Source of the DNA: Pseudorasbora parva | Lineage: Eukaryota > Chordata > Actinopteri > Cypriniformes > Gobionidae | Direction: 5' to 3' | NCBI RefSeq assembly: GCF_024679245.1 | Contig: NC_090196.1 | Location: forward strand, 8,830,361 to 8,894,360 | Length of the DNA stretch: 64,000 nucleotides | Shown here: piece by piece, positions 35,995 to 49,300 of the stretch | How the letters are laid out: every line of letters starts with the position of its first letter | How positions within the stretch are numbered: the first letter of the stretch is position 1 | The notes under the pieces: generated by a model | What the model was told of the DNA's origin: nothing | The model's database searches: none | Seen by the model: only the letters and a program-made list of their open reading frames with translations | Position numbers and translations under genes: made by a program

Positions 35995-37915
35995 GCCCAT
36001 CGTTTAAATTATCTGTAAACGTGTACTACACTGCACTGGCTCCCTATTAAACATTGCATACATTTTAATATCTTTCTTATTACTTACAAAGTACTAGATG
36101 GTTTAGCTCCCCAGTACTTGAGCAAGCTCTTAACTCATTACAGGTGCAGGTCATTAGAATATCATCAAAAAGTGATTTATTTAATTCCATTCAAAAAGTG
36201 AAACTTGTATATTATGTTAATTCATTACATACATACTGATATATTTCAAATGTTAATTTCTTTTAATTTTGATGATTATAACTGACAACTAAGGAAAATC
36301 CCAAATTCAGTATCTCAGAAAATTAGAATATTACTTAAGACCAATACAAAGAAAGGATTTTTAGAAATCCTGGCCAACTAAAAAGTATGAGCATGTACCG
36401 CACTCAATACTTTTGGGGCTCCTTTCGCCTGAATTACTGCAGTAATGTGGCGTGGCATGGAGTCGATCAGTCTGTGGCACTGCTCAGGTGTTATGAGAGC
36501 CCATGTTGCTCTGATAGTGGCCCTTAGCTCTTCAGCATTGTTGGGCATATCGCATCTTCCTCTTAACAATATCCCATAGATTTTCTATGTGGTTAAGGTC
36601 AGGCGAGTTTGCTGGCCAATTAAGAACAGGGATACCATGGTCCTTAAACCAGGTACTGGTTGCACTATGTGCAGGTCCAAAGTCCTATTGGAAAATGAAA
36701 TATGCATCTCCATAAAGTTGGTCAGCAGTAGGAAGCATGAAGTGCGCTAAAACTTCCTGGCATACGGCTGCGTTGACCTTGGACCTCAGAAAACACAGTG
36801 GACCCACACCAGCAGATCACATGGCAACCCAAACAACCCATGTGGTTTGGGTTGCCCAAACCACATGGCAACCCAAACCACATTTTCCACAACTGTGGAA
36901 ACGTTACATTGGACCTCAAGCAATGTTGATTATGTGCCTCTCCTCTCTTCCTCCAGGACCCTGATTTCCAAAGGAAATGCCAAATTTACTTTCATCAGAG
37001 AACATAACTTTGGACCACTCAGTAGTCCTTTTTGTTGTTCAAGAGTGGCTTGACACAAGGGATGCGAAAGCTGAAACCCATGTCTTGCATACATCTGTGT
37101 GTAGTGGTTCTTAAAGCACTGACTCCAGCTGCAGTCCACTCTTTGTGAATCTCCCCCACATTTTTGAATGGGTTTTGTTTCACAATCCTCTACACGGTGT
37201 GGTTATCACATTTCTATCACATGTTTTCCTTCTCTTCACCTCTCTATTAATGTGCTTGGGCACATAGCTCTGTGAACAGCCAGTCTCTTTTGCAATTACC
37301 TTTTTTGTCTTGTCCTCCTTGTGCGAGGTGTCAATGGTCGTCTTTTGGACAACTGTTAAGTCAGTAGTCTTCCTTATGATTGTGTAGCCTACAGAACTAG
37401 ACAGAGAGCAAGGCCTTTGCAGGTGTTTTGAAATAATTAGCTGATTAGAGTGTGGCACCAGGTGTCTTCAATATTGAACAGTTTCACAATATTCTACTTT
37501 TCTGAGATACTGAATTTGGGATTTTCCTTAGTTGTCAGTTAAAATTAAAAGAAAAAAAAACGTTTGAAATATATCAATCTGTGTTTAATGAATTAATATA
37601 ATATACAAGTTTCACTTTTTGAATGGAATGAGTGAAATAAATCAACTTTTTGATGATATTCTAATTATATGACCAGCATCTGTATACTCCATCATGTCTT
37701 TAGCGTTCTCAAAATTCTTTTGATGACTCTTTGGCCAGTTGATAAAACCTAGAATATCTAAATCAACTGCAGGCAATCGATACTTTTCCTATTTAGCAAC
37801 TAAACTCTGGAACAGTCTTCCTAGCATTGTTCGGGAGGCAGACACACACTGTCAGTTTATATCTAGACTAAAATGCATCTCTTTACTATGGCATACACAT
37901 AAAACATTATAAATT
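35995..37915 (+). pseudogene. LINE 3' end (L2/Rex1-like), split by a Tc1 insertion
   Basis: 35995-36138 reads as the C-terminal end of a non-LTR reverse transcriptase (LHWLPIKHCIHF, KVLDGLAPQYLS). After the Tc1 copy at 36141-37682 the same kind of sequence resumes with a tract resembling LNSGTVFLALF and a tail to ~37915. This type of ending, where RT passes into (R)LWNSLP-like sequence, is typical of L2/Rex1-group LINEs in fish. Multiple stops show it is dead. Confidence 0.55.
36141..37682 (-). mobile_element. Tc1-like transposon, near full length
   Basis: The ends CAGGTGCAGGTCATTAGAAT and, at the right, CTAATTATATGACCAGCATCTG are inverted repeats flanked by TA (36139-36140 and 37683-37684). 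The transposase runs on the minus strand from ~37460 to ~36390. It has an N-terminal part (GYTIIRKTTDLTVVQKTTID, CSQSYVPKHINREVKRRKTC) and a C-terminal part (AEELRATIRATWALITPEQC), but several frameshifts and stops lie between them. Length (1.54 kb) is normal for Tc1. Confidence 0.8.
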
Positions 37916-37957
37916 TATATTATTCAAATTAGTTAAATGATTGTTCAGCTATATTAG

Positions 37958-38542
37958 AGTAACACTCCATTGTGTTCCAACAATCCGTTTTTAGAAATAG
38001 GGCTTACTCAACTTCTTTCGTACATTTAGATATGTGGGCAAATGCATTTTTGTCTCAGTGCATGCATTGTTTTAGTTTGGCAGGGTCGCCGCTAGCTTAG
38101 CTTAGCATAATGAAGGGAATCCTATGTTGTCAGTTAGCATGTCCCGAGTAAAAGTGATCCAAAAAAACACCCACCTAATTACTTCTTGTGGCCTGCGTAC
38201 GAGTGGCTTACAGATAGGCGATGCAGATCAAGACTAGGCGATTTCCTATGCAGATATTAACTTGGGACTATATTATGAGGAAGCACAGGTGAAGCACTGC
38301 TACTTGGGCACAATATCTGCTACTTGAGCAGATATCTCTGCGCTCAAGTAGCAGTGCTTTGCCTGTGTTAGCTGGCAACATAGGATTCCATTCATTATGC
38401 TAAGCTAAGCTAGTGGCAACCCTGCCAAACTAAAACAATGCATGCACTGAGAAAAAAATGCATTTGCCCACATATCTAAATGTAGGAAAGAAGTTGAATA
38501 AGCCCTATTTCTAAAAAATGGTGGAGTGTTCATTTAACTAGG
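37958..38542. repeat. Foldback element with ~150-bp arms
   Basis: The left arm (AACACTCCA..., AAATAGGGCTTA, GATATGTGGGCAAATGCATT, GTTTTAGTTTGGCAGGGT, AGCTTAGCTTAGCATAATG) recurs inverted at ~38375-38542. The centre contains a second palindrome, CTGCTACTTGAGCAGATATC/CTCAAGTAGCAG. The whole can fold into a long hairpin. No transposase or target duplication was identified. Confidence 0.7.
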
Positions 38543-38639
38543 TCAGCCGGAACCGGAAACACTTCCCATAACACCTAATGTATTCGTTACATCATAAGAA
38601 GAATGGCATCTACGCTAATGTTAGTCTGTTTATCCCAAA

Positions 38640-38762
38640 GTTTACTGCAGTCAGCCGGATCTGGGCCGTATACAGATCAGATGGTGGACCTACACCCAGA
38701 CATGACCAGTGCATCCCTAAAGTGTCAATTGTAAATCCCTAAATTGGCTTTGTAAAAAGCAC
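38640..38762 (+). repeat. Tail of the dispersed teleost repeat, host of a nested stack
   Basis: The sequence ends GTAAAAAGCACTATATAACT and would continue into AAAGGTGACTTGACTTG, which is found displaced at 41994-42012. This junction shows that the 3.2 kb between them was inserted. Confidence 0.55.
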
Positions 38763-38770
38763 TATATAAC

Positions 38771-39049
38771 TAAAGGTGTAACGGATCACAAAACTCACGG
38801 TTGGGATCACATCACAGATCACGAGTAACAAATTGGATAATTTTCGGATCAGAAAAAAGGGGAGGAGACTATTCTTATTTGCTTTCCATTTATTGTATGA
38901 AAACCTTTGGTGTAAGCATAACTATGGTTATGGTTTTAACAAAAATAAAATAATTAACTAGCTGAGTAGATACAATTTTACTCAGTTGTTAAAGTGTAAA
39001 ATGTGGAAGAAAAACCTATGATGTGAAAATGGGCCAGAGTCTATAAACA

Positions 39050-39080
<31 letters not shown>

Positions 39081-40193
39081 GATTCGGATGTCAACATCCT
39101 CACGAATCATTTAAAAACCAAAGGTTGGTCTGAGCATGACTTGTCATCATTGCAATTCTCTTTGTAGGCCTACACTCTTTTATAGATATCATGTTTAAAC
39201 ACACTACATTTAAACAATGTTTTATTCAATTATGTCCTTTATATTTATATAGCCTAGTACCTACTTTAGAAACAGGCTATAGACTATGTTAAAATAAACA
39301 TTTTAAATGAGAATTAATACTTTAGACAAAAACAGCAGATTCGTTTTCTTCTTTCATTTTTTAAAATCTTTTTAAAAGAAATCCTGCAGGTCATAAAAAA
39401 CTTTGTTTTGCCACCTCCAAGAAAGGAGTGCTCTCCATTATTTCACTTGTTTACCTAAAGCTAAATGCCATTTTCCTTTCTTTACCCAAGGCAAAAATCC
39501 ATGTGTTGACTTTGAAACAGAGTACACTTTACATTATATGGATCTGTGAATTGAATTACTAGATTTTCGCATCAATATGTTTGTTTTAATGCAGACAGTG
39601 CACTGTCACTTTAATTCAGTGTGTCCAGCACAGCAAAAGCTAGATTCAGTGTGGAAACGATCGCCACACTTTGCACTGACAGACCAAAACGGCGTGCAGT
39701 GTGAAAACTGTAATCTATTAATATCGGTACGGAAAAAACACGCACCGCAAACAAAGTATGTGTGAAACGGGCGTCAGCAGGTGTCGCTTCAGATAGCCAT
39801 GCTCGATGTATTGCCACTTTCATACGGCTTTCTCAGGCTGCTGCAGTAAAGTTACCTACATACTGTTAAAGTTTTTTGTCCACACCACCCTTATTCCGTC
39901 ATCATTATATTTCACTCGGAAGCCAAACTCTCATACATGCGATTTGAATGATGCGGGAGGCTTTTCAAGTTCTCTGCTAGCCAATGTTGACTGATTATTC
40001 CTTGTTCACATGAACAACTGCTGTGTGTACTTTCACTGAAACTCTGCATTGTGTTTAATACAAAATTACTTAAAAAGCAATATCTGCAAATAAACGGTCT
40101 TTTACTCTGCGATCGCTAAACAATTAAGATTAAAAGTTTTTAAAAAATGCGCCATGGGTCGTGATCCATCAACTGCGATCCGTTACACCCCTA
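38771..40193. mobile_element. hAT-like element with 8-bp target duplication
   Basis: Starts TAAAGGTGTAACGGATC and ends GATCCGTTACACCCCTA, a clear inverted repeat. The 8-bp TATATAAC precedes it (38763-38770). After the element the same word is present but split: TA at 40194-40195 and TATAAC at 41988-41993, because a Tc1 copy landed in it. An A29-type run lies at ~39053-39080. No transposase frame was found. Confidence 0.8.
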
Positions 40194-40551
40194 TACAGTG
40201 AGGAAAATAAGTATTTGAACACCCTGCTATTTTGCAAGCTCTCCCACTTGGAATTCATGGAGGGGTCTGAAATTCTCATCGTAGGTGCATCTTCACTGTG
40301 AGGGACATAATCTAAAAAAAAAATCCAGAAATCACAATGTATGATTTTTTTTGTATGATACAGCTGCAAATAAGTATTTGAACACCTGTCTATCAGCTAG
40401 AATTCTGACCCTCAAAGACCTGTTAGTCTGCCTTTAAAATGTCCACCTCCACACATTTATTATCCTAAATTAGATGCACCTGTTTGAGGTCGTTAGCTGC
40501 ATAATAGACACCTGTCCATCCCATACAATCAGTAAGAATCCAACATCTAAC

Positions 40552-41765
40552 ATGGCCAAGACCAAAGAGCTGTCCAAAGACACTAGAGACAAAATTGTAC
40601 GCCTCCACAAGACTGGAAAAGGGCTACGGGAAATTGCCAAGCAGCTTGATGAAAAAAAGTCCACTATTGGAGCAATCATTAGAAAATGGAAGAAGCTAAA
40701 CATGACTGTCAATCTCCCTCGGACTGGGGCTCCGTGCAAGATCTCACCTCATGGGGTCTCAATGATCCTAAGAAAGGTGAGAAATCAGCCCAGACCTGAA
40801 AAGAGCTGGGACCACAGTTTCCAAGGTGACTGTTGGTAATACACTAAATGGTAAATGGACTGCATTTATATAGCGCTTTTAACAGACCCTATGGCCATCC
40901 AAAGCGCTTTACATTTTTTGCCTCACATTCACCCATTCATACACCGACGGCGATGTCAGCCATGTAAGGCACCATCCAGCTCGCCGGGAGCAGCTGGGGT
41001 TGGGTGTCTTACTCATGGACACTTCGACACTTGGTCAGGTGGAATGATTGAACCACCAACCTTTCGGTTTGTAGACAACCTACATGAACCACTGAGCCAC
41101 TGCCGCCCACTAAGACGTCATGGTTTGAAATCATGCATGCGACGGAAGGTTCCCCTGCTTAAACCAGCACATGTCCAGGCCCGTCTTAAGTTTGCTAATG
41201 ACCATTTAGGAGAAAGTGATGTGGTCAGATGAGACCAAAATAGAACTTTTTGGTCATATTCCACTAAACGAGGAAGAAGAATGATGAGTACCATCCCAAG
41301 AACACCATCCCTACTGTGAAGCATGGGGGTGGTAGCATCATGCTTTGGGGGTGTTTTTCTGTACATGGGACCGGGCGACTGCACTGTATAAAGGAGAGGA
41401 TGACCGGTGCCATGTATTGCGAGATTTTGGGGAACAACCTCCTTCCGTCAGTAAGAGCATTGAAGATGGGTCGAGGCTGGGTCTTCCAACATGACAATGA
41501 CCTGAAGCACACAGCCAGGATAACCAAGGAGTGGCTCTGTAAGAAGCATATCAAGGTTCTGGCGTGGCCTATCCAGTCTCCAGACCTAAACCCAATAGAG
41601 AATCTTTGGAGGGAGCTCAAATTCCATCTGTCAGGCCAGCAACCTGACAGATCTAGAGAAGATCTGTGTGGAGGAGTGGGCCAAAATCCCTCCAGCAGTG
41701 TGTGCAAACCTGGTGAAAAACTACAAGAAACGTTTGACCTCTGTAATTGCAAACAAAGGTTATTA
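40552..41765 (+). pseudogene. Tc1-like transposase, interrupted by a SINE
   Basis: The N-terminal helix-turn-helix ([20 protein letters not shown]) is followed by [20 protein letters not shown]. The frame is cut at ~40841 by the SINE and resumes at 41114 with RRHGLKSCMRRKVPLLKP, so joining the two target copies restores the reading. The first aspartate region (SDETKIELFG-like) is frame-shifted. The second ([11 protein letters not shown]) and the glutamate ([15 protein letters not shown]) are intact. A late frameshift alters the C-terminus. It is inactive as it stands. Confidence 0.85.
40848..41107. repeat. SINE-like repeat, copy 2, inside a Tc1 transposase
   Basis: Begins ATGGTAAATGGACTGCATTT and ends CACTGAGCCACTGCCGCC, flanked by a CACTAA duplication (40842-40847 and 41108-41113). 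The 3' two-thirds match 31751-31953. The GAACCACCAACC word suggests a tRNA-related region on the minus strand. Confidence 0.8.
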
Positions 41766-42012
41766 ACATTAATTTTCTCAGGTGTTCAAATACTTATTTG
41801 CATCTGTATCATGCAAATAAATAGTTAAAAAATCATACATTGTGATTTCTGGATTTTTTTGTTTTTTTGATTATGTCTCTCACAGTGGACATGCACCTAT
41901 GCTGACAATTTTAGACCCCTCCATGATTTCCAAGTGGGAGAACTTACAAAATAGCAGGGTGTTCAAATACTTACTTTCCTCACTGTATATAACTAAAGGT
42001 GACTTGACTTGA

Positions 42013-43341
42013 TTACAGCATTTCCAACGGTGCATTAAAGAGCATCAATATCAGGCTGGTCTAGAGTTCAGTCCTCAAGGTCAAAATACCAGCTAGCACA
42101 TTGGCACCTGCCAACCATTTATTACACAGACTGATATGAAAACATGATTGGTGACTATTCACAAATCTATCATGATTAAAGATCATGTTCTTTTATTTGA
42201 TCTGCTTGACAATTTACAGCCTGGAACAAATATTAGGGGGTAAAGTCTCTAAGAAACAGCAACTCAATTCACATCCCAAAAGTGCATTAAAACAACTGCA
42301 ACTGAAATCCAACAGCTAAGATTTAAAAAATATATATTTAACACATTTGGAATATTAAACAGTCTGAAAATGTAAAGTACAGTACAACGGTTTATAGCTT
42401 TTCAGTTTTTAAATGAAACATTAGTAACAATCCATACTTTGAATACAACTAAACAGTTATACCATCATAACAATAAATCTGGAACAGCAAATAGTTCCCA
42501 ATTGTGATGAGATAAATAATAAATTCAGTAAAAGAAATGTAATAAAACTGAAATCTTGAACCATAAGTCAATCACTGTTCTCCATAAATGACATATTTTA
42601 CCCCAAAATAAAAAAAGGAAAAATAAATTATATTTTGCATAAAGTACATTTTTAGACAGGTTTTTTGAATTGTGATTTTTCACACGTTACCCTTAAATTC
42701 TCATTGTCGAGGAAAAAAAAAATGAAATGTCTTATTTTCTTAAACTGATTTTAAATTATGCTTATTTTAATTTGAAAAAATTATGAGAATTTTTACTGTA
42801 TTACAGTAATGACAATAAAACATATTTTATCATTATCACAAACGGAATTTTAAGGGGTAAATTAACTTAAACTGTCCTGAAAATGACACAATGTAAAAAA
42901 TAAAAAAATATTTTGTGATAGTTCCTGAAGTAAAATAGGAGTTTTTATCCACAATTGAGAGCAATGTTCTCACATATTTCCTGTGGATGTCACATTTTAA
43001 ACGTATCACTTTGTATGGTTAATAGCAGTAGTATCTAAAGCCAGAGACCCAAACGCCTGCTGGTTTAACATGAGAAGTTCAAATAAAAGAAGGAACATAA
43101 TGTTTATGACGTCTTATTTACTTCTAATTCTCAGGACTAGTTTTTACCTTTTAGCATTATCGTACCTGATTTGCTTTTCCAAATCAAGAAAATAAAACCA
43201 GGGCAGTTCAGTAGCTAAAAGACTCACAGAAGTAAAATATCATAAACTGTCAAACTGCCACGGACATACCAAAAATACCAGATCAGAGTCATATGATCAG
43301 AGCTGAAGTGTTGGGAGAAGAATGTACCGGTGGCGGCTAGG
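42013..43341 (-). other. tsg101 3' UTR and intergenic spacer
   Basis: No gene other than the likely tsg101 3' UTR, which extends leftwards from the stop at 43342. An AATAAA on the minus strand occurs near 42194 and ATTAAA near 42767, so cleavage could be at either. The rest is AT-rich. Confidence 0.4.
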
Positions 43342-46300
43342 TCAGTAAAGGTCACTAAGTCCAGCGGTCTTTCGTGCTTTCTGCATGAGCGCTCGCAGCT
43401 GGAACTGTTTTCGGGACAGCAGACGCACATGCTGAGGACAAAAACGGGACGAAGGGGATGGGATGTCAAATATAACACCAAGGAAAGTCAAATACAGGAC
43501 ATTAAATGCCAAAACTTTTGTTCTGAACAAACCTTGAGAAAGACCTCCAGGTCAATAACTCCTCTACGCAGGGCTTCTCCCAGGTAAAAGATGGTGTCCT
43601 CTATAGCATTCTCCTCTGCATACAGGTTTAGGATCTGTTTGTAGAGCGGGGCTGTGGGTATGATCACGTCGTCAATGTCATTGTTTTCTGATTGGTTCTC
43701 CATCTTCTCCAGAGCTTCACTCAGTTCCTCGTCCTTCTTCTTGAGGAGCTCAATGTTTCTGTCCACCTCAGCCTGAGGGCACACACACCACAGACACCCA
43801 TCTAACATCACACTTCTACCAAAACTGTGATCTCAATGCAGAATTTGGGAAGAACAACCTTCCCTATAGAATAATTGCAAACGTTCATACCACTTCCTGG
43901 TCCAGGCGGGACACCATGTCTTCCAGCTTCTGGTGTCCCTTCTTCAGGTCTTCCTCTGTCCTCTTCAGGGCGTCCAGCTCAGCTTGCGCTCTGTCCATCT
44001 CCTCCTTCATTCTCCAGCGCAGTTTATCACTCACAGCTGAAATTAGTGATGCTCGGATGGTGTCCTCACCGATGGTACCATCACGACTTGGACCTGGAGG
44101 GAGAAGACAGACATTGGGTCTCATTGAGATTGTGTATGTACTGATCCACAATCAGGATCTTCAAGCTGTCTCGCTGACTCCGATCTTCTGAGCTGACTCC
44201 GATCTTCAACCAGATGGAACTGGACAAATATTCTGACTGTTCGGATCTAATATGACTTCTGACTTGTAATGTTGCCTAAATCATAATCATACACCGTTTG
44301 TTCGTTGGCCAGAGGAGAACTGGCACCCCGACTGAGCCTGGTTTCATCCCAAGGTTTTTTTCTCCATTATGTCACCTGCTGGGAGTTTTGGTTTCTTGCC
44401 ACCGTCACCCTTGGCTTTTGGCTTGCTTAGTTGGGGTCACTAAATTATTTGACACCAAATAAGAATTATCATAAGAATTTAAATGAGCTAGATGACATCA
44501 TTGTTTTCTCCAGAGCGACTGTACAGCTTTTTATTATAACTCTGATTATATTTGTCTGGGGAAAAAAGACGTCATATACACCTAGGATGGCTTGAGGGTG
44601 AGTAAATCATGAGGTAATTTTCCTCTTTGAAAGAACTATCCCTTTAACCCACCCTTAAACCCATACCACCAAACCTGTCCCTAACCTTACACATATCCCA
44701 CCTCAATAGCAGCAAAATTGCTTTGCAATACAATATGATAATGAACACATTAACTACATTGTACTTATTTTTTGATGCAAGTACATAGTAGTTAAGTACA
44801 CTTAACTAGAGGAGAACTGGCCCTCCGACTGAGACTGGTTTCTCCCAAGGTTTCTTTTCTCTATTCTGTCACCTGATGGAGTTTGGGTTTCTTGCCACAG
44901 TCGCTTAGTTGAGGACACTAAATATTCAACTATATTACTGATCCCTGTTATCACTGTATAGCTGTTTTAAAACAATCTGTATTGCAAAAGTGCTATATTA
45001 ATAACGGTCTATAGAAACCTAATATAACGTGTGTCCAGATGCAAATTAGTAATGTTTCATGTTTTTACACCTTTACAACATTTCACTGTAAAAAAACAAA
45101 CATTGTTGTCCAATATTCTTTCTATGTGCTCTGGAGAACGCCTGCTGTCAGAGAGCAGCTCAGCTGAAACATGTCCATATCAGCCATACAGAGACACTCA
45201 GCATGATTATAGACTCACACATTCTGCATAGCACTGTAGATAATGTCATGGTTCAAACCTAATGATGAGAGTTTACTGGGGACTGTAATCCTCTTCCCAC
45301 TCCTGCCACTCTAAATATACCCACTAGCCTCTCTGTCAAACTGGATGTACCAAGTCCTTTGACCTTTACCAGCTCAGAATCTAGTTACAGGCCCAACCTT
45401 TCAGAGCGCTCCAACGAGGTCACTGTAAACGAGGCACGGAGCCAGGCAGAAGACCAGAGGTCAGGGTCAAGACAAGGCAGAGATAGATGGTAGAGTGAAT
45501 ATAAAGGGTGAAGTGTGTTGTACTTTTATGAAACTGACATTAACACGTTGTCTCATGCAATTCAGGGAGGCCTATGCCTTGTCCAGTATGTCCGATATCT
45601 TATTTTAGATGAACTCCCAATACTGCAATATACTCTTGAAAATTGAGTTAAAGTGTAGTTAAAGAATGATGTATATAGTATGAGCATTCTGTATGTGTTG
45701 CCAATTCAGATGAACTCAGATGCAAATGCAGGGTCCTATCATACACCCGGTGCACTGCGATGGCAGTTCACATCCAGTTCTACGTTATTCAAATAGAAAA
45801 TGCACTCATGCCCATCTGTTCGCCTATAGGTCTGCTGGTCTGAAAACGAGGTGTTCAGGCACATTGTTATTTTGAAAAACTGAAAACGACGCAGTATTTT
45901 TTGTTATTTAAAGGGCGTGTTAGTAATGTGCACCTATAGACAGATGCATAACATGCGTACAGTCTGCTTATTACACACACACACACACACACGGGATGCA
46001 CATCAGCACACAAACACTGTTAAATATTAAAAATAAATCTTAATTCCTCTCTGAAGAAGCGTTTAGTCTTTCCACTTGAAAAGTCCGCCATGTAAATAGT
46101 AAATCCACCATGGCGCGAGCACAAATTGCTTTTAAAGGGAATGGGAGATGAGACTGATTGGTTTATTGCACGTTTTGCCCAAAAAACACCAATGACTCCA
46201 ATTTAGCCAATTAAGATTAACGTTCAGTTCAGTGAACTTTTTCATATTCATATTGAATGCAGCTACTTCAGATTAACTAATTTAGATTTGCATTGAATGC

Positions 46301-49300
46301 TGCTAATTTAAATACAGAGTAAATGCTGGATAAGGGATAGAAGGTTGCTAATTCAGATGAACTCATTGGCACACCAAACACTGCAAATTTAGATGAAATT
46401 CAGGTTAAATTAATTCAGAATCTAGTTATCACTTTATCTCTGATTTAGAGATACTATCCCTTTAATATTGCCAGTTCAAATGAATGTTGACAGTTAAGAT
46501 GAAATTCACATCAATCCAGAATTCCAGATGCAGAACAAATGTTGCCATTAAGGCGGAAAGGAAGCTAGGAACAAGTCTGAACAATTACATCTGACGCCTA
46601 CAAACTGAATAGAAAATGGAATCCTTATTGCTTATTCCAAGGTACTGTGAAAAGTGGGTTAAACTTATATATGAAGGAGTTTAATTCCAGAAATGAACCG
46701 AAGGCAAACAAGACAACTCACCCACGGTAGTGACAGGAGTCTGGGAAGTGTAATGTGCCGGACCACCTGAGGCAGGATAAGCATTACCTCCTGGGTAAGG
46801 GTAACCTGGGTAACCACTGAAGCAGACATAAATCATTACATTACCAATTAATCACATGCTTTAATTACAACACAGCCTTTTAAACCATGTGTTTTCACGA
46901 GTGTCATAAGTGTTGGAGAATATATTAACATCTTTAACAGGTTTATTAAATATTGTTCATGTTGTTGCATGTGATATTTGGTCAGACTGAATCATTACCA
47001 TGGGTTTGGGTTGGGCCCATAGGGAGATACTGCTGGCATTCCTGGCATATAGGACTCTGCAAGGAGGAGGACGACACAAAACAAATACTTTAATATGCTC
47101 TGCCGGTGCAGGGAGACATCTGCTGTTTTGAAAAAGGCATTACTTTGAAAATGGGAATGGTTAAGACCAATATAATTTGGGCATTGAAAATGTAGACTTT
47201 CATGTGATTACATTTTTCAGCTCCAACTGTTTATATATGAATATGAAACAACCTACATGTGGTCACTTAACCGTTAAGTGATAATGTGTAGCATATTTAT
47301 TATATTAAAGTACATTTCGTTTACATCATAACAGATTGAAGCATCTATGTTTTACCACCATGCATCTTATAAGGATATATCTCCAGGTCAAGAAATGTCT
47401 GCATCCTATTGCCAAAACCCCAAAAATATATATAAATTATATTTTGGAAAAATATTTTAGTACTATTAAGATTTTTCACTTTTATTCAGTTTATAATTTT
47501 ATATATTTATTTTATTCAATTTATATATTTATTCAGTAGCTACAAATGATGTAGTGTTGTGTACTCGTTATTCTTATAAATTAAATTAAAAAAACTAATA
47601 CTAATTATTTTAAAAATTGAAATAAAGCTGAAATAAAATAAAATGTAAATATTAGATTATTTTTTAACAAACTTAAACTCAATAAAAAATGCTAACTGAA
47701 ATAAATATGTTTAAGTTAAAGTAGAAAAATGACTCAAAATAAATTCTAAATAAATTTTAAAATAAATTTAAAAATAAAAGCTCATTCAAAATATAAATAA
47801 ATGCTAGATAATATTTTCTTTTTATTAAAAGAAATAATAACATTGATATATATACTTTACAATTATAAATAAATAAACTTTGTTCGTATAGTACAAATGT
47901 ACTTAATTTCTAAACCTACAAAATCTAAATAGTATATAAATTCTCTTTTTTATAATTAACAACTGTCCATATCACTTAGTAAATGTTTTGTTTTGTTTTC
48001 TGAGATTCACTCATGAACACTTGAATTGAAGAGATGGAAAAGCGTGCTTACGGTTGGGGGGTCCAGCTGCTTGGAAGGCCTGGTAAGGAGGTTGTGTGGT
48101 GGGTCTGGAGAAAACCGGCGGCTCCTCACCAAACACCACAATCATCACCTGGATAAGCCCGTATAGATCTGACTGAGGCTAATGCGCCAGGAGAAAAATT
48201 ATATAAAAGTTGAGTGAGAGATTTGACATGTTCCAGGTTGCAAATTTCCATGAAAACTAAGACATGCCATTGATATTAAATTAAATGATTTTTAGTGATG
48301 GATCGAGTCGTACATGCTTCCACTCATGCAGGTAGGGCAGGTAGATCTTGCCATTGGCATCAATGTGTTTGCCTGTCTTGATCATCATCGCACTGGTGGG
48401 CTTCACAAAACATATAGGAGGATTGTAGGGATACGTATCCAACAGCCACAAGCACACAGGGATATTGTACACATTCCCTGAGAAAGGAAAAAAAAGTATA
48501 GTTATAAATGTTATAATGTTCCCATCATGTTTACACCTTAAATAATCATCTAACCCACCTCTATAACTAACTGGTACGGTTCCTGTGAGGCTCATCAAGT
48601 CTCTGGATGATCCGTCATTAAACACTGTGAAAGAAACATCAGTTACTCACAAAAACTACATGAGATCTACAAAGAGCAGATAGGATGAGAGAATCTTACC
48701 ATATGCATCCATAACGGGTTTGAGGTCTTTGTACTGAGAGATGACATTTGTAATCTCTCGGACAGTCAGATCTCTGTACTTGTATTGCTAAATAAAATAA
48801 AAAAAATACACTAATATAAATAACCCAACAATCAGATTAACAAATTATTGTTTCCATTATAAAGTCTTATCACAATTAATTGTATGAAAAAACATTGAAT
48901 CAACATAACTATTTAAATGTTTATTCAATAATGATATGCTAAGCATTATATACACTGATCAGACGTAACATTATGACCTAATATTGTATTGGTCCCCATT
49001 TTGCTTCCAAAACAGCCTTGACCTGTCGAGGCATGGACTCCACTAGACCCCCTGAAGGTGTGCTGTGGTATCTGACACCAAGATGTTTGCAGCAGATCCT
49101 TTAAGTCCTGCATGGCCTCCATGGATCAGACTTGTTCGTTCTGCACATTCCACAGATGCTCAATTGGATTGAGATCCGGGGAATTCAGAGGCCAAATCAA
49201 CACCTCAAACTCATTGTTGTACCACAGAGTTGTTTTCACGCTTTGTGGCAGGGCATATTATCTTGCTGAAAGAGGCCACAGCCACCAGTGAACAATGTTT

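Larger units (their letters stand above)
40196..41985 (+). mobile_element. Tc1-like transposon with a nested SINE
   Basis: The ends CAGTGAGGAAAATAAGTATT and, inverted, AATACTTACTTTCCTCACTG, flanked by TA duplications (40194-40195 and 41986-41987). Without the SINE at 40848-41107 it is ~1.5 kb, the normal Tc1 size. It sits in the target duplication of the hAT at 38771-40193. Confidence 0.9.

Noticed and set aside
40552..41765. Functional transposase
   Set aside because: The frame is interrupted by a SINE and shifted elsewhere. The other Tc1 copies in the window are also broken.
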